Under the pieces are notes generated by a model. The model made no database searches. It was given only the letters and a program-made list of their open reading frames with translations, and had not been told where the DNA came from. Both the position numbers and the translations under genes were made by a program. A DNA stretch of 64,000 nucleotides from positions 2,170,001-2,234,000 of the forward strand of contig NZ_CP043575.1 of the NCBI RefSeq assembly GCF_014076495.1. The letters run 5' to 3'. Shown piece after piece: positions 43,375 to 52,106 of this stretch. This stretch comes from Comamonas koreensis (lineage in GTDB: Bacteria > Pseudomonadota > Gammaproteobacteria > Burkholderiales > Burkholderiaceae_C). How positions within the stretch are numbered: position 1 is the stretch's first letter; each line of letters begins with the position of its first letter.

Positions 43375-44256
43375 ATGGCCCATGCGGTCTGTGTATCGAT
43401 GTCCCATTCCTCCGCTTCTCCCAACCCATCTTCCAGCCCAGTGGCCGCGCAGGCGCCTCGCGACCAGGAGCACCAGCGCGGACTGCACCAGATCGATGCC
43501 ACCATCGTCTCGCTGCAGCGCCCGTCGCCCCACACCTTGCGGGTGGGCATGCATCTGGGCGATGTCGGCAACGACCCGGTCTGGGATGAGGCGAATGTGG
43601 CTTTCCGTGTGTACCCGGATCTTCAGGCACCTGCGGTCTCGCGCGTCTATACCGTGCGAAGCTTTGCGCCGCACAGCCGCTGCGCCGAGTTTGATGTGGT
43701 GATGCATGGCGGCGACAGCCCCATGATGCGCTGGGCCGCGCAGGCTGCCATTGGCCAGCAGGTACGGCTGACAGGCCCCCGCGTCAACATCGTGCTGCCC
43801 GACGCCAAGGGCCGGCCTGTGGCGCTGTTTTGTGATGATTCGGGCCTGCCCGCGCTCTACTCGATCTTGCAACGCTGGCCCGCAGGGCTGGGCGGCGTAG
43901 GCTGGATTGCCAGCGACGATCTGCATGGGATTGCAGAGCTGCCACGGGTGGCTGGCCTGCAGCTGCAGCGCTTGCCAGGGCATGGGCGCGACCCGTTGCT
44001 GCAGCAGGCGCGCCAGTTGGCGGGCGCAGCTGGCCATGTGATCTGGGGCGCGGGTGAGCGCGATGAGATGCGCGCGATGCGCAAATACTTCCAGTCGGAG
44101 CTGGGCATGGACAAGGCCGATGTGTCGATTGCTGGCTACTGGAAGCGTGGCGCGAGCAATACCGAAATCGATGCCGAACGCCAAAGCGCGTACCAAAAAT
44201 TCACCGCCGCTGGCGGCAAGCTGGCGGACTGGGATGACCTGGGGATTGCGATTTAA
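43375..44256 (+). CDS. Siderophore-interacting protein (FAD-dependent ferric reductase, SIP family)
   Basis: 293-residue cytoplasmic flavoprotein of the ViuB/SIP family, which releases iron from imported ferric siderophores. Features: the FAD-binding block SRVYTVRSFAPHSRCAEFDVVMH (RxYT motif), the GDSPMMRWAAQAAIGQQVRLTGPR region with its FAD phosphate contacts, and a C-terminal NAD-binding-like domain ending in GYWKRGASNTEIDAER. An alternative start at 43399 (MSHSSASP) removes eight residues; neither start has a good ribosome site. A Fur-box-like element lies upstream and a terminator at 44296-44320 downstream. No siderophore biosynthesis or TonB receptor gene is in the window. Confidence 0.88.
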   Translation: MAHAVCVSMSHSSASPNPSSSPVAAQAPRDQEHQRGLHQIDATIVSLQRPSPHTLRVGMHLGDVGNDPVWDEANVAFRVYPDLQAPAVSRVYTVRSFAPHSRCAEFDVVMHGGDSPMMRWAAQAAIGQQVRLTGPRVNIVLPDAKGRPVALFCDDSGLPALYSILQRWPAGLGGVGWIASDDLHGIAELPRVAGLQLQRLPGHGRDPLLQQARQLAGAAGHVIWGAGERDEMRAMRKYFQSELGMDKADVSIAGYWKRGASNTEIDAERQSAYQKFTAAGGKLADWDDLGIAI

Positions 44257-44295
44257 CGCCAGGGCGATGTAAGCACGCGCCAGCCGCATTCACCC

Positions 44296-44320
44296 ACCGG
44301 GCGAGCGGCCCGGTTTTTTA
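44296..44320 (+). terminator. Intrinsic terminator after the SIP gene
   Basis: The stem ACCGGGC / GCCCGGT (44296-44302, 44308-44314) is followed by a T7 run. Confidence 0.85.
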
Positions 44321-44449
44321 TCGGCGGATGGGCGCTGGCGCTGCTTGGCAAGTGACTGCCCAATACATTGAATTGCGCGGTGCTTCGCGGCACAATCGCG
44401 CTTTTTGCCCTGCACTGCAGGCGCGCGTTCTTCCCGCTCTCTGCTGCCC

Positions 44450-45097
44450 ATGTCTGAACTCAATCTTTCGCTGGTGTTTCTGTTTGCGCTGTCGGTCATT
44501 ACCTTGCTGATCACCCCGGGCCCCGTGACCTTGCTGGTGGCCCGAGCGGGCCTCGTGGGCGGCATGCGCCATGCGTTTGCCACCATTTGTGGCACCAACC
44601 TGGCATCGCTGGTGCTGATTTTTCTGTCGGCGCTGCTGATCAAGGGCTTGCTGGTTATCGATGAATCTGCGTTCAAGCTGGTGCGCGTGGCCGGCTGCCT
44701 CTACATTGTCTGGATTGCCTGGGGCATGATCCGCGACGCCTGGGTGATGGATGCCCAGCCCGGCAGGGCCATGACTGCGGAACCGGCCACCGGCAGCCAG
44801 CAAGGCGGCTTCAGCCAGGGCTTTATCCTTGGTGTCTCCAACCCCAAGGACATCATTTTCTTTGCCTCGTTCTTGCCTCAGTTCATGGGCGTGTTGCCTG
44901 CGCCCTCCCACAGCCTGGCGGTGCTGACCGTTGTCTGGATGGTGCTGGATTTCAGCATGCTGGGCCTCATTGCGCTCCTGGTGCGCAGCTTGATTTCGCC
45001 CGCCCGCGAAAAGCGCATCTTGCTGGTGGCCTCCTGCCTGCTGCTGGCCATTGGCGTTGCCGGGTTGGGCTATGGGCTCTATGACCTGCTGGCTTAG
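44450..45097 (+). CDS. LysE/RhtB-family amino acid exporter
   Basis: 215-residue inner-membrane exporter with six hydrophobic spans. The N-terminal family motif ITPGPVTLLVARAGLVGGMR is followed by LIKGLLVIDESAFKLVRVAG and GFILGVSNPKDIIFFASFLPQFM, all typical of the superfamily. The start at 44450 (MSELNLSLV) places the first helix directly at the N-terminus. Substrate (Leu, Thr, homoserine lactone, etc.) cannot be assigned. It is flanked by terminators on both sides, hence monocistronic. Confidence 0.88.
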   Translation: MSELNLSLVFLFALSVITLLITPGPVTLLVARAGLVGGMRHAFATICGTNLASLVLIFLSALLIKGLLVIDESAFKLVRVAGCLYIVWIAWGMIRDAWVMDAQPGRAMTAEPATGSQQGGFSQGFILGVSNPKDIIFFASFLPQFMGVLPAPSHSLAVLTVVWMVLDFSMLGLIALLVRSLISPAREKRILLVASCLLLAIGVAGLGYGLYDLLA

Positions 45098-45140
45098 GTC
45101 TGCCTAAATCCTGCACCACTTCTTCGCTGATACCAAGCCA

Positions 45141-45171
45141 ACAGGCCTGCTACATGCAGGCCTGTTTTTTT
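45141..45171 (+). terminator. Intrinsic terminator after lysE-type gene
   Basis: The perfect 10-bp stem ACAGGCCTGC / GCAGGCCTGT (45141-45150, 45156-45165) is followed by T7. Confidence 0.9.
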
Positions 45172-45197
45172 ATGTCTGCACACTGCTTGGCGGGGAC

Positions 45198-46172
45198 TCA
45201 GCGGCTGTCCACTGGCTGTGCAGGCTCTGCCTCATGGGCGGGCGCGGGGCGGCATACCGGCAGCGGTGCAGGTGCTGGCAAGCCAGCGGCCAAGGCCTTG
45301 TCATAGGCCTGGATGCGGCGGCGCTGCTCGGCCAGGGCCTGGGGGTCCAGATCGGCGCTGCATGGGGGCAGGGTGGGCGCAGCGGCCAGCGCGGAGGCAG
45401 CTTCTGATGCAGCCGGTGCTGCGGCTATCGGTGGCGCTGGCCGCTCGGCCGCGCGTTTTTCTTCGGCGGCCTGCTTTCTGGCAGCGGGTGAGACAGCAGG
45501 GTATGCGGGTGCAACGGCGGCTGTAGCGGGTGCCGCAGGTGCTGGCATCGGCGGCGCTACTGGCGTAGGCGCGGCTGCCGGCGGCATGCGGCGCTCTGCC
45601 TGCGGGGCGGGTGCGATGGCTGGCGCGGGTGCGGTATTGGCGCTGCTCGCGCCTGCGCCAGCAGAAGCGGGGGCAGGCGGGGGCGCCGCATCGGCGGCAG
45701 AGCTTGCTGCTTGGCCTATGGGCGCCACTTCGCTGCGCATCTTGGCGCTGTCGGGGCTCGCCGCCCTGTCGGCGGCGGTGGGTGCGGCGGGTGCGCTAGG
45801 TGGTGGAGGCGGTGCCGATGCAGCGCTGGGCGCGCTGTCCATCTGCGGCGCCTCCAGCTGCGGCGCGCCGGGCTCATTCAGGTGCTGCAGCGCCAGCCAG
45901 CTGACCAGGCCAATGGCAGCCAGGCTGCCCAGGGCCTGCAGCCACCAGCGGCGGTCATTGGCGGCCTCGCCCCGGAAGTGCTGGCCTGGCTGACCGGGGC
46001 TGTCCAGATCGGTAGGCGTAGCGGCTGGCCCGGGGCCCTGTGCGGCTTTGGCGCGCGCATGGGCCAGGATCTGCGCCGTGCTGGCGTCACTCGGGCCGGC
46101 GTCCTGCGCGCTGGCCTCGCAGTACAGGTCGACCAGGGCATCGGGCCGCTTGGGGTCTTGCGGTGTGTTCAT
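45198..46172 (-). CDS. Anti-sigma-factor-like single-pass membrane protein with Ala/Pro-rich periplasmic tail
   Basis: 324-residue protein. A short acidic cytoplasmic segment (about 1-75) precedes one membrane helix (WWLQALGSLAAIGLVSWLAL, about 76-95). About 220 residues follow, dominated by Ala, Pro and Ser, with few hydrophobic positions. The gene overlaps the ECF sigma gene by 4 bp and has the topology of a membrane anti-sigma factor that holds sigma at the inner face and senses the envelope outside. No zinc-binding HxxxCxxC motif is present, so it is not a ZAS-type anti-sigma. Low complexity prevents a family assignment; the role is inferred from context. Confidence 0.6.
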   Translation of the reverse strand: MNTPQDPKRPDALVDLYCEASAQDAGPSDASTAQILAHARAKAAQGPGPAATPTDLDSPGQPGQHFRGEAANDRRWWLQALGSLAAIGLVSWLALQHLNEPGAPQLEAPQMDSAPSAASAPPPPPSAPAAPTAADRAASPDSAKMRSEVAPIGQAASSAADAAPPPAPASAGAGASSANTAPAPAIAPAPQAERRMPPAAAPTPVAPPMPAPAAPATAAVAPAYPAVSPAARKQAAEEKRAAERPAPPIAAAPAASEAASALAAAPTLPPCSADLDPQALAEQRRRIQAYDKALAAGLPAPAPLPVCRPAPAHEAEPAQPVDSR

Positions 46173-46741
46173 GCGGTCACCTCGATGGCCTGGCGCAGTT
46201 TGGCGCGGGCATAGCGCAAGCGGCTTTTGGCGGTTTCCTGGGTCACCTGCGTAGCCGCGGCAATGTCGGCCACCGACATATCGGCCTCAGCCTGCAGCAA
46301 AAAGGCCTCGCGCTGTTCGGGCGGCAACTGGGCCAGGGCAGCGAGCAAAGCACGCGCCAGGTCCTTGCGGCCTTGCAGGCGCTCGGGGTCAAAGCCGGAG
46401 TTGGCAAACAAGGTCTCGGCCAGGCGCATGCCTTCGCTGTCCTCTTCATCGAGGCTGCGGTGGGCTTTGTGGCGGCGCCAGTGGTCCACCAGTTTGTGGT
46501 GCGCCAGGGTAAACGCCCAGGTCGTGAACTGCGCCTGGGGTTGGTAGCGCTGGGCGCCATCGACCACGGCAAACCAGGTCTCCTGCGCCAGGTCATCGGC
46601 GAGCGCAGCATTGCCGGTATTGCGGAAAAAATAGCGCCACAGGCGCTGGCTGTGGCGTTGGTAGAGCTGCTCAAACGCCGCGACTTGGCCGCCGGCGTAG
46701 GCCAGCATCAGCGCTTGGTCGTCTTGCAGTGCATCTACCAT
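46169..46741 (-). CDS. ECF-type RNA polymerase sigma factor
   Basis: 190-residue extracytoplasmic-function sigma factor. Region 2 is AYAGGQVAAFEQLYQRHSQRLWRYF, ADDLAQETWFAVVDG, QFTTWAFTLAHHKLVDHWRR. Region 4 is LPPEQREAFLLQAEADMSVA, DIAAATQVTQETAKSRLRYARAKL. The start at 46741 (MVDALQDDQ) suits the family; a much longer open frame to 47416 runs antisense-like through the neighbouring gene and should not be used. It overlaps the anti-sigma-like gene by 4 bp. No -35/-10 pair typical of ECF autoregulation could be picked out by eye in the 91-bp gap upstream. Confidence 0.92.
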   Translation of the reverse strand: MVDALQDDQALMLAYAGGQVAAFEQLYQRHSQRLWRYFFRNTGNAALADDLAQETWFAVVDGAQRYQPQAQFTTWAFTLAHHKLVDHWRRHKAHRSLDEEDSEGMRLAETLFANSGFDPERLQGRKDLARALLAALAQLPPEQREAFLLQAEADMSVADIAAATQVTQETAKSRLRYARAKLRQAIEVTA

Positions 46742-46832
46742 GCGGCAGATTATGCAAAAGCCTGCGCCCGCTGGTGGCCCATGTGGAGAAAATCGCACGC
46801 CGCAGCACGGCGATGCCTGCGGCTGCTGGCCC

Positions 46833-47778
46833 TCAATAGGCAGGCGGATCAGGTACATAGCCAGAGGGCGATGCCGGAAAGGGGCGGGGCGCCGGCTGCA
46901 CGGCGGGCTGTGGCGCGCGGATGACGCCCTGGGCCACCAGGTTGGCATAGCTGTCGTAGCGGATGCGGATGATCTGCGCCGGGCTGCTGCTGGCGCTGTG
47001 GAACTCCGTGGTCCGCGTGGCGGAGCGCTCCAGCGCGCCATGGCCGGTGCCCAGGCGCGGTGCCACCGGCGTGGGCGCGGCGGCCGGCGCGCTGGCCTGG
47101 CGCGATTCTGCGGCGGCCGAGGCACTGAGGGCCGCAGATGCCGCAGGAGCGGCTGTGGGCGGCTGCACCGAGGCGCTGGGCATCGCAGGCGCTGCACTAT
47201 CGGCGATGCTGGCTTCGGCAGCCGGTGCCGTGCTTTTTTGCGCGGCACTGTTGCGTGCGATCGGGGGCTGGGGCAGGGGGGCGCGCTCGCGGAACACCGC
47301 GACGCCGATCGATATCTCGCGGCCGGCCGGTGCGTGCGGCATAAGCGTCTTCGCTGTGCGAGAAATAGAAGGCCGCCACCTGCTGGTCGCTCTTTCGCCA
47401 GCCTGCAATGGCCCATTGCTGGCGGCTGCCCAGCACATAGCCATCGTCGGGCACGGCTGCGGCGGCCTGGCCGCTGATGGCGTTGATGCCATCAATGCTG
47501 AGCACGGCCAGGATGCGGCCCCGGCTGCGGTTGTTGATATCGACCGCATAGCTGCTGCCCGGCTGGCCCGCCACCCAGTATTCGCCCTGGTGGTAGTACA
47601 GCGGCAGGCGCTGGCCGCTGCTGCGGTCAATGATCTGCACATCGGCCAGCTGGCTGGCCTGTGCGGGCAGGCTGCCCAGCAGGATGCTGGCAAGCAGGGC
47701 CCATGCGGCCAGTGCGTGGAGGGTACGGGGCTTGCGTGCGCGGCACGAAGCAGGGGTGGGGGGGAGGATGGTGTGCAT
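46833..47778 (-). pseudogene. Secreted DUF4384-like protein gene with an internal +1 frameshift
   Basis: From ATG 47778 one frame encodes a signal peptide (ending about PAQA) and a coherent domain. That domain includes YHQGEYWVAGQPGSSYAVDI, RGRILAVLSIDGINAISGQA, GWRKSDQQVAAFYFSHSEDA and YAARTGRP, after which the sense is lost. A second frame takes over at once with ISIGVAVFRERAPLPQPP and runs to 46833 through an Ala/Ser-rich region ending SYANLVAQGVI...DPPAY. The change lies in 47311-47335, in a GGCCGGCCG stretch, and corresponds to one extra base (or two missing). It may be a true inactivating mutation or a sequencing error. The protein lies directly upstream of the ECF sigma gene and could be part of its regulon. 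Confidence 0.75.
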
Positions 47779-47929
47779 GGCAGGGCGCTGCAGAAGTGGT
47801 GGTCTGCCCTGAATCGCGCTGCCCGCCCGCAAGGGGTTAAAAGGCCCCGCCCGCAATCGTATTTATTTGTAAGTCGCCTTGGCAGGTGCTTTCGCAGGCG
47901 CTCCCACGGCGCCTGCGCTGCAACCGCGC

Positions 47930-49141
47930 TTACTTCTGCGTGACCAGCGAGCAGGTGCTCTTGGACAGCGGCTGGAAGGCCTGTTCGCCCGGGATGGTGT
48001 CGAGGATCTTGTAGTAGTCCCAGGGGCCCTTGGATTCCTTGGGGGTCTTCATCTGCACCAGGAACATGTCATGCACCATGCGGCCATCCTCGCGCACATA
48101 GCCGTTTTGCGAGAACATGTCGTTGATCTTCATGGTCTTGAGCTGCTTGGTCACGGCCAGGCCGTCGTCGGTGCCCGCCGCCTCGATGGCCTTGAGGTAC
48201 TGGGTGACGGCCGAGTAGACACTGGCCTGGTTCATCGAGGGCATCTTCTTCATGCGGGCCTGGTATTTTTTGGCCCATTCGCGCGAGGCATCGTTGCGGT
48301 CCCAGTAGAAAGCGGTCGCAAAGGTCAGGCCCTGGCCCAGCTCCAGCCCCATCGCATGGGCATCGTTGATGTAGATCAGCTGGGGCACAAAGGTGAGGTT
48401 CTTGGTCATGCCAAACTCACGCGCCGTCTTGATGGAGTTGACGGTGTCCTGCGTGGCATTGGCCAGCGCGATCACCTGCGCCTTGCTGGCCTGGGCCTGC
48501 ATCATGAAGGACGAGAAATCGCTGGCATTGAAGGGGTGGTAGACGGTGCCCAGCACCTTGCCGCCTCCTTCCTTGACGAAGTCGGTGACCGTGGCTGCCG
48601 TTACCTTGCCGTAGGCGTAATCGACGGCCACGATGTACCAGTCCTTCTTGCCCTGGGCCAGGATACTTTGCACCGCCGACTTGCCCAGCGAGTACGAATC
48701 GACCGTGTAGTGGATCGAGGTGGGGCCGCAGAATTCATTGGTCAGCCCGGTGGACAGTGCGCCCGTGCTGATGGCGACCTTGCCGCGCTCCTTGGCCATC
48801 GTGAACACCGCGCCGGCGATGGCCGAGTTGTTGATGTCGACGATCATGTCCACACCTTCGGCATCCCACCACTGGCGTGCCTTGGTGCCGCCGATATCGG
48901 CCTTGTTCTGGTGGTCGGCAAAGACCACTTCCACCGGCTTGCCCAGTACCTTGGCGCCAAAGTCTTCGACCGCCATCTTGGCCGCCTCGACCGAGCCTTT
49001 GCCGCCCGAGTCTGCGTACTGGCCCGACATGTCGCTGAGCACGCCGATCCTGACCTTGTCATCGGAGATGCCGGCGGCCTGGACGGCCAAGGTGGCGCAT
49101 GCCAGCAAGCTGGCAGCAGCGGTGGATGTGCGAAGGGTCAT
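47930..49141 (-). CDS. ABC transporter substrate-binding protein (branched-chain amino acid/amide type)
   Basis: 403-residue periplasmic binding protein of the LivK-like (Peripla_BP_6) family. A signal peptide (to about AVQA, residue 22) precedes VRIGVLSDMSGQYADSGGKG. The DINNSAIAGAVF, DYAYGKVTAATVTDFVKEGGG, VLGTVYHP, SSFMMQAQASKAQVI segments form the two-lobed fold. AGGAGA is 6 nt before the ATG at 49141. No permease or ATPase genes adjoin it, so it is an orphan receptor whose ligand is not predictable; related proteins bind aromatic acids, urea or amides. A 9-bp hairpin (47893-47917) follows the stop but has no T-run. Confidence 0.9.
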   Translation of the reverse strand: MTLRTSTAAASLLACATLAVQAAGISDDKVRIGVLSDMSGQYADSGGKGSVEAAKMAVEDFGAKVLGKPVEVVFADHQNKADIGGTKARQWWDAEGVDMIVDINNSAIAGAVFTMAKERGKVAISTGALSTGLTNEFCGPTSIHYTVDSYSLGKSAVQSILAQGKKDWYIVAVDYAYGKVTAATVTDFVKEGGGKVLGTVYHPFNASDFSSFMMQAQASKAQVIALANATQDTVNSIKTAREFGMTKNLTFVPQLIYINDAHAMGLELGQGLTFATAFYWDRNDASREWAKKYQARMKKMPSMNQASVYSAVTQYLKAIEAAGTDDGLAVTKQLKTMKINDMFSQNGYVREDGRMVHDMFLVQMKTPKESKGPWDYYKILDTIPGEQAFQPLSKSTCSLVTQK

Positions 49142-49353
49142 GCTTGTCTCCTGTCTGTTTTTTGTCGTCGTTGGCAGTGCCCGGCTTTGCTGCAGCGCGG
49201 CCCAAGCCTGTGCAGGCATTATCAAAAGCGATGTCGCGGGCGATCACGGTGCTTCCCCTAAGGCGCTGGGCAAACCAGTCCCATCTGCGACAAAATGCAA
49301 GAATGCGGGCTGCAGCCTGCTGCTGTCTCAGTCATTCGGCTTGAAAGGCCCCG

Positions 49354-49632
49354 ATGGATTCCTCGCACCCCAACCCTGCCCCTTTTGAACCCATGCCACT
49401 CAACGCGATGAAGCTGCTGGTCTTGCTGGTGCTGGTGCTCAGCACCTTTGGCGGCCTGTACTGGGCGCCCGAGATCGATGCGATCTGGGGCAATGGCACG
49501 GCCTACCTCTATGGGGCATCGGTGCTGCCGGTGCTGTATGTGCTGCTGGTTGCCGGCTACGCCTTGTACATGCACCGCCATCCGGAGAAAGACGTGCAGG
49601 TTGCCCGCAGTCACCATGGCACGAAACCATAA
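49354..49632 (+). CDS. Small two-helix membrane subunit paired with the symporter
   Basis: 92-residue protein with two hydrophobic segments, MKLLVLLVLVLSTFGGLYWA (about 19-38) and YGASVLPVLYVLLVAGYALYM (about 52-72), and a basic C-terminus. It ends inside the start of the large symporter gene (17-bp overlap), so the two are translationally coupled. Small membrane partners are known for sodium/solute symporters of the VC_2705 subfamily; this one occupies that place, although I cannot confirm the family. Internal ATGs at 49393 and 49408 are alternative starts. It is divergent from the binding-protein gene across a 212-bp gap. Confidence 0.65.
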   Translation: MDSSHPNPAPFEPMPLNAMKLLVLLVLVLSTFGGLYWAPEIDAIWGNGTAYLYGASVLPVLYVLLVAGYALYMHRHPEKDVQVARSHHGTKP

Positions 49633-51652
49633 GTTCTTTGTGCTGTACCTGCTGGGCCTGGGCTGCTTCATCGGCCTGGTGGCCTGGGCCGAGCGCACCG
49701 GTCTGTCGCGCCAGTGGATCGGCCCGCTCTTTCTGTTTGTGCCGGTGATGATGTATGCGGCCATTGGCGTCTGGGGGCGCACGGCCGATTCGGAGGAGTA
49801 CTACGTCGCGGGGCGCCGCATTCCGCCGCTCTACAACGGCATGGCCACTGCGGCCGACTGGATGAGCGCGGCGTCCTTTTTATCGCTGTCGGGCGCGCTG
49901 TATTTGCAGGGCTTTGCCGGCACCAGCCAGCAAGCCGGGGGGCTGGCCTACCTGCTGGGCTGGAGCGGCGGCTTTGTGCTGGTGGCGCTGCTGATTGCGC
50001 CGCAGCTGCGTGCGCTCAATCTCTACACCTTGCCCGATTTTTTCCAGCTGCGTTATGGCGGGCGCTGGCCGCGCGTGATTGCCGCTGTCGCTGCGGTGAT
50101 GTGCTCGTTTTCCTATGTGGTGGCGCAGATCTATGCGGTGGGCCTGATCGCCTCGCGGCTGACCGGCGTGCAGTTCGAGATCGGCATCATGCTGGGGCTG
50201 GGCGGCGTGCTGGTCTGCTCCTTTCTGGGCGGCATGCGTGCCATCACCTGGACCCAGGTCGCGCAGTATGTGATGATCCTGCTGGCCTTTCTGATTCCGG
50301 TCTCCTGGCTGGCCTACCAGCGCCTGGGCAGCCCGGTCGCCGCCGTGGCCTACACCCAGGATCTGGGCAAGATCGCCGAGTACGAGAAGGGGCTGCTGAG
50401 CGATTCGGCCGAGCGCGATGTGGAGCTGGTGTTTTTGCAAAAGGGCATGCTGTATGAATCGCGGCTGCGCAATATTCCCGCCGCACTGGAGGCCGAGCGC
50501 ACGCGCCTGCAGGAGAAGGTGCAGCAGCTGCGCATCAGCAATGCCGATCTGAACCAGGTGCTGGCCGCCGGGCGCGAGCTGGCGGCGCTGCCGCAGGACG
50601 AGACCAGCGCGCGCGAGCTGTGGACGGCGGCGATGCGCGAGAACTATGCCCGCGCCCAGCCGCTGGGCGGCATGCCGCAGCACACCTTGCCCTATGCGCC
50701 GATGCTGGGCTCGGAGCAAAGCGCGCAGGAGCAAGAGAGCCTGTCGCGGCGCAACTTCATGGCGCTGATGTTCTGCCTGATGCTGGGCACCGCCGGCCTG
50801 CCGCATTTGCTCACCCGCTACTACACCTTGCCCAGCCCGGCTGCCGCGCGCAGCTCGGTGGTCTGGACCTTGTTCTTTGTGGTGCTGCTCTACACCAGTG
50901 CGCCCGCGCTCGCCGCCCTGGTCAAGCTGGAGGTGATGCAAGGCCTGGTGGGCAGCCATTTCGATGCGCTGCCGGCCTGGATTGCGCAGTGGACACGCAT
51001 GGACAACGCCTTGCTGTCGATCGAGGATGTGAACGGCGACGGCATTGTGCAGTGGGGCGAGATCCATCTGGGCGCCGACCTGATCATGCTGGCCACGCCC
51101 GAGCTGGGCGGCCTGCCATTTGTGGTCTCGGGCCTGGTGGCGGCCGGCGGGCTGGCCGCTGCGCTATCGACAGCCGATGGTCTGCTGTTGACCATCAGCA
51201 ATGCGCTGGTGCGCGATCTCTACCTGGTCGAGCGGGGCAAGTCGGTCACGCCGCAGCAGCGCGTGATTCTGTCCAAGTTCACCTTGCTGCTGGTGGCGCT
51301 TGCGGCCGCGGCCGTCGCCTCGGTGCGCAGCTCGGGCATTTTGGTGCTGGTGTCGGCCTCGTTCTCGATCGCTGCAGCGGCCTTTGTGCCAGCCATGCTG
51401 CTGGGCCTGTACTGGCGCGGCGCTACGCGGCGGGGCGCTGTCTGCGGCATGGCTGCGGGCCTGGGCATCACCTTGTACTACATGGTCGTCAACATGCCGA
51501 TCAACAGCCTGGCGCCCGGGGCGCAGGCCTCGGCCCATCTGTGGTGGGGCATCCAGCCCACGTTGGCCGCGGTGTTTGGCGTGCCATTGGGCGTGTTCGT
51601 GACCTGGGCGGTGAGCTGCTGCACCAGCCAGTCCGCGCCCCTCGCCAAATAG
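49616..51652 (+). CDS. Sodium/solute symporter (SSS family, VC_2705-like) with coiled-coil insert and EF-hand-like loop
   Basis: 678-residue inner-membrane symporter. The SSS core is clear: GRRIPPLYNGMATAADWMSA, ASFLSLSGALYLQGFAGTSQ, LLGWSGGFVLVALLIAP and SGLVAAGGLAAALSTADGLL, which includes sodium-site serines. It is about 100-130 residues longer than typical members. A hydrophilic, predicted coiled-coil insert occupies about 270-350 (EAERTRLQEKVQQLRIS), and the extra-membrane segment at 471-482 reads DVNGDGIVQWGE, a perfect 12-residue EF-hand calcium loop pattern. The start at 49616 overlaps the small-subunit gene. ActP-type acetate or other carboxylate uptake is plausible; the substrate is not certain. 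Confidence 0.85.
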   Translation: MARNHKFFVLYLLGLGCFIGLVAWAERTGLSRQWIGPLFLFVPVMMYAAIGVWGRTADSEEYYVAGRRIPPLYNGMATAADWMSAASFLSLSGALYLQGFAGTSQQAGGLAYLLGWSGGFVLVALLIAPQLRALNLYTLPDFFQLRYGGRWPRVIAAVAAVMCSFSYVVAQIYAVGLIASRLTGVQFEIGIMLGLGGVLVCSFLGGMRAITWTQVAQYVMILLAFLIPVSWLAYQRLGSPVAAVAYTQDLGKIAEYEKGLLSDSAERDVELVFLQKGMLYESRLRNIPAALEAERTRLQEKVQQLRISNADLNQVLAAGRELAALPQDETSARELWTAAMRENYARAQPLGGMPQHTLPYAPMLGSEQSAQEQESLSRRNFMALMFCLMLGTAGLPHLLTRYYTLPSPAAARSSVVWTLFFVVLLYTSAPALAALVKLEVMQGLVGSHFDALPAWIAQWTRMDNALLSIEDVNGDGIVQWGEIHLGADLIMLATPELGGLPFVVSGLVAAGGLAAALSTADGLLLTISNALVRDLYLVERGKSVTPQQRVILSKFTLLLVALAAAAVASVRSSGILVLVSASFSIAAAAFVPAMLLGLYWRGATRRGAVCGMAAGLGITLYYMVVNMPINSLAPGAQASAHLWWGIQPTLAAVFGVPLGVFVTWAVSCCTSQSAPLAK

Positions 51653-51677
51653 CCTCCACCAGGCGGGCCCGGATATG

Positions 51678-51714
51678 AAAAAACTGCACAGGCTGGGCGC
51701 CATGTGCAGTTTTT
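51678..51714. terminator. Bidirectional terminator between symporter and FKBP genes
   Basis: AAAACTGCACA (51680-51690) pairs with TGTGCAGTTTT (51703-51713) around a GC-rich loop, with A and T runs on both flanks. It serves the convergent symporter (+) and FKBP (-) genes. Confidence 0.88.
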
Positions 51715-51752
51715 GGGAAGGTGTGGATCACAGGCCAGGGGGCCTGCGTCGC

Positions 51753-52106
51753 TTAGACCTTCAGCAGTTCCACATCGAACTTGAGCGTGGCGTTGGGAGG
51801 AATCACGCCGCCTGCGCCGCGTGCACCATAGCCCAGTTCAGCGGGGATGATCAGCGTGCGCTTGCCGCCCACCTTCATGCCCTGCACGCCTTCGTCCCAG
51901 CCCTTGATGACCATGCCGGCGCCCAGGGGGAACACGAAGGGGTCATTGCGGTCCTTGCTGGAGTCGAACTTGGCGCCTTGCTCGCCATTGTTGAAGAGCC
52001 AGCCGGTGTAGTGCACGGTGACTTGTTGGCCCTTGGCCGCTTCGGCGCCGGTGCCAACTTCCGTGTCTTCGTACTGCAGGCCGGAGGGGGTGGTGACGGT
52101 GGTCAT
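51753..52106 (-). CDS. FKBP-type peptidyl-prolyl cis-trans isomerase
   Basis: 117-residue single-domain cytoplasmic FKBP. The active-site signature is complete: VTVHYTGWLFNNGEQGAKFD, FVFPLGAGMVIKGWDEGVQG (Trp of the hydrophobic pocket) and IPAELGYGARGAGGVIPPN, ending LKFDVELLKV. Single-domain enzymes of this size catalyse prolyl isomerisation and chaperone folding. No signal peptide. It follows the HxlR-type gene on the same strand after a 113-bp gap that contains a hairpin (52165-52185, GAGCCCGC/GCGGGCTC) without a clear T-run. Confidence 0.93.
   Translation of the reverse strand: MTTVTTPSGLQYEDTEVGTGAEAAKGQQVTVHYTGWLFNNGEQGAKFDSSKDRNDPFVFPLGAGMVIKGWDEGVQGMKVGGKRTLIIPAELGYGARGAGGVIPPNATLKFDVELLKV

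Noticed and set aside
46742..47416. 225-residue N-terminal extension of the ECF sigma factor
   Set aside because: It overlaps the secreted-protein gene in another frame and has low-complexity Arg/Pro/Ala composition; the sigma domain starts at 46741.
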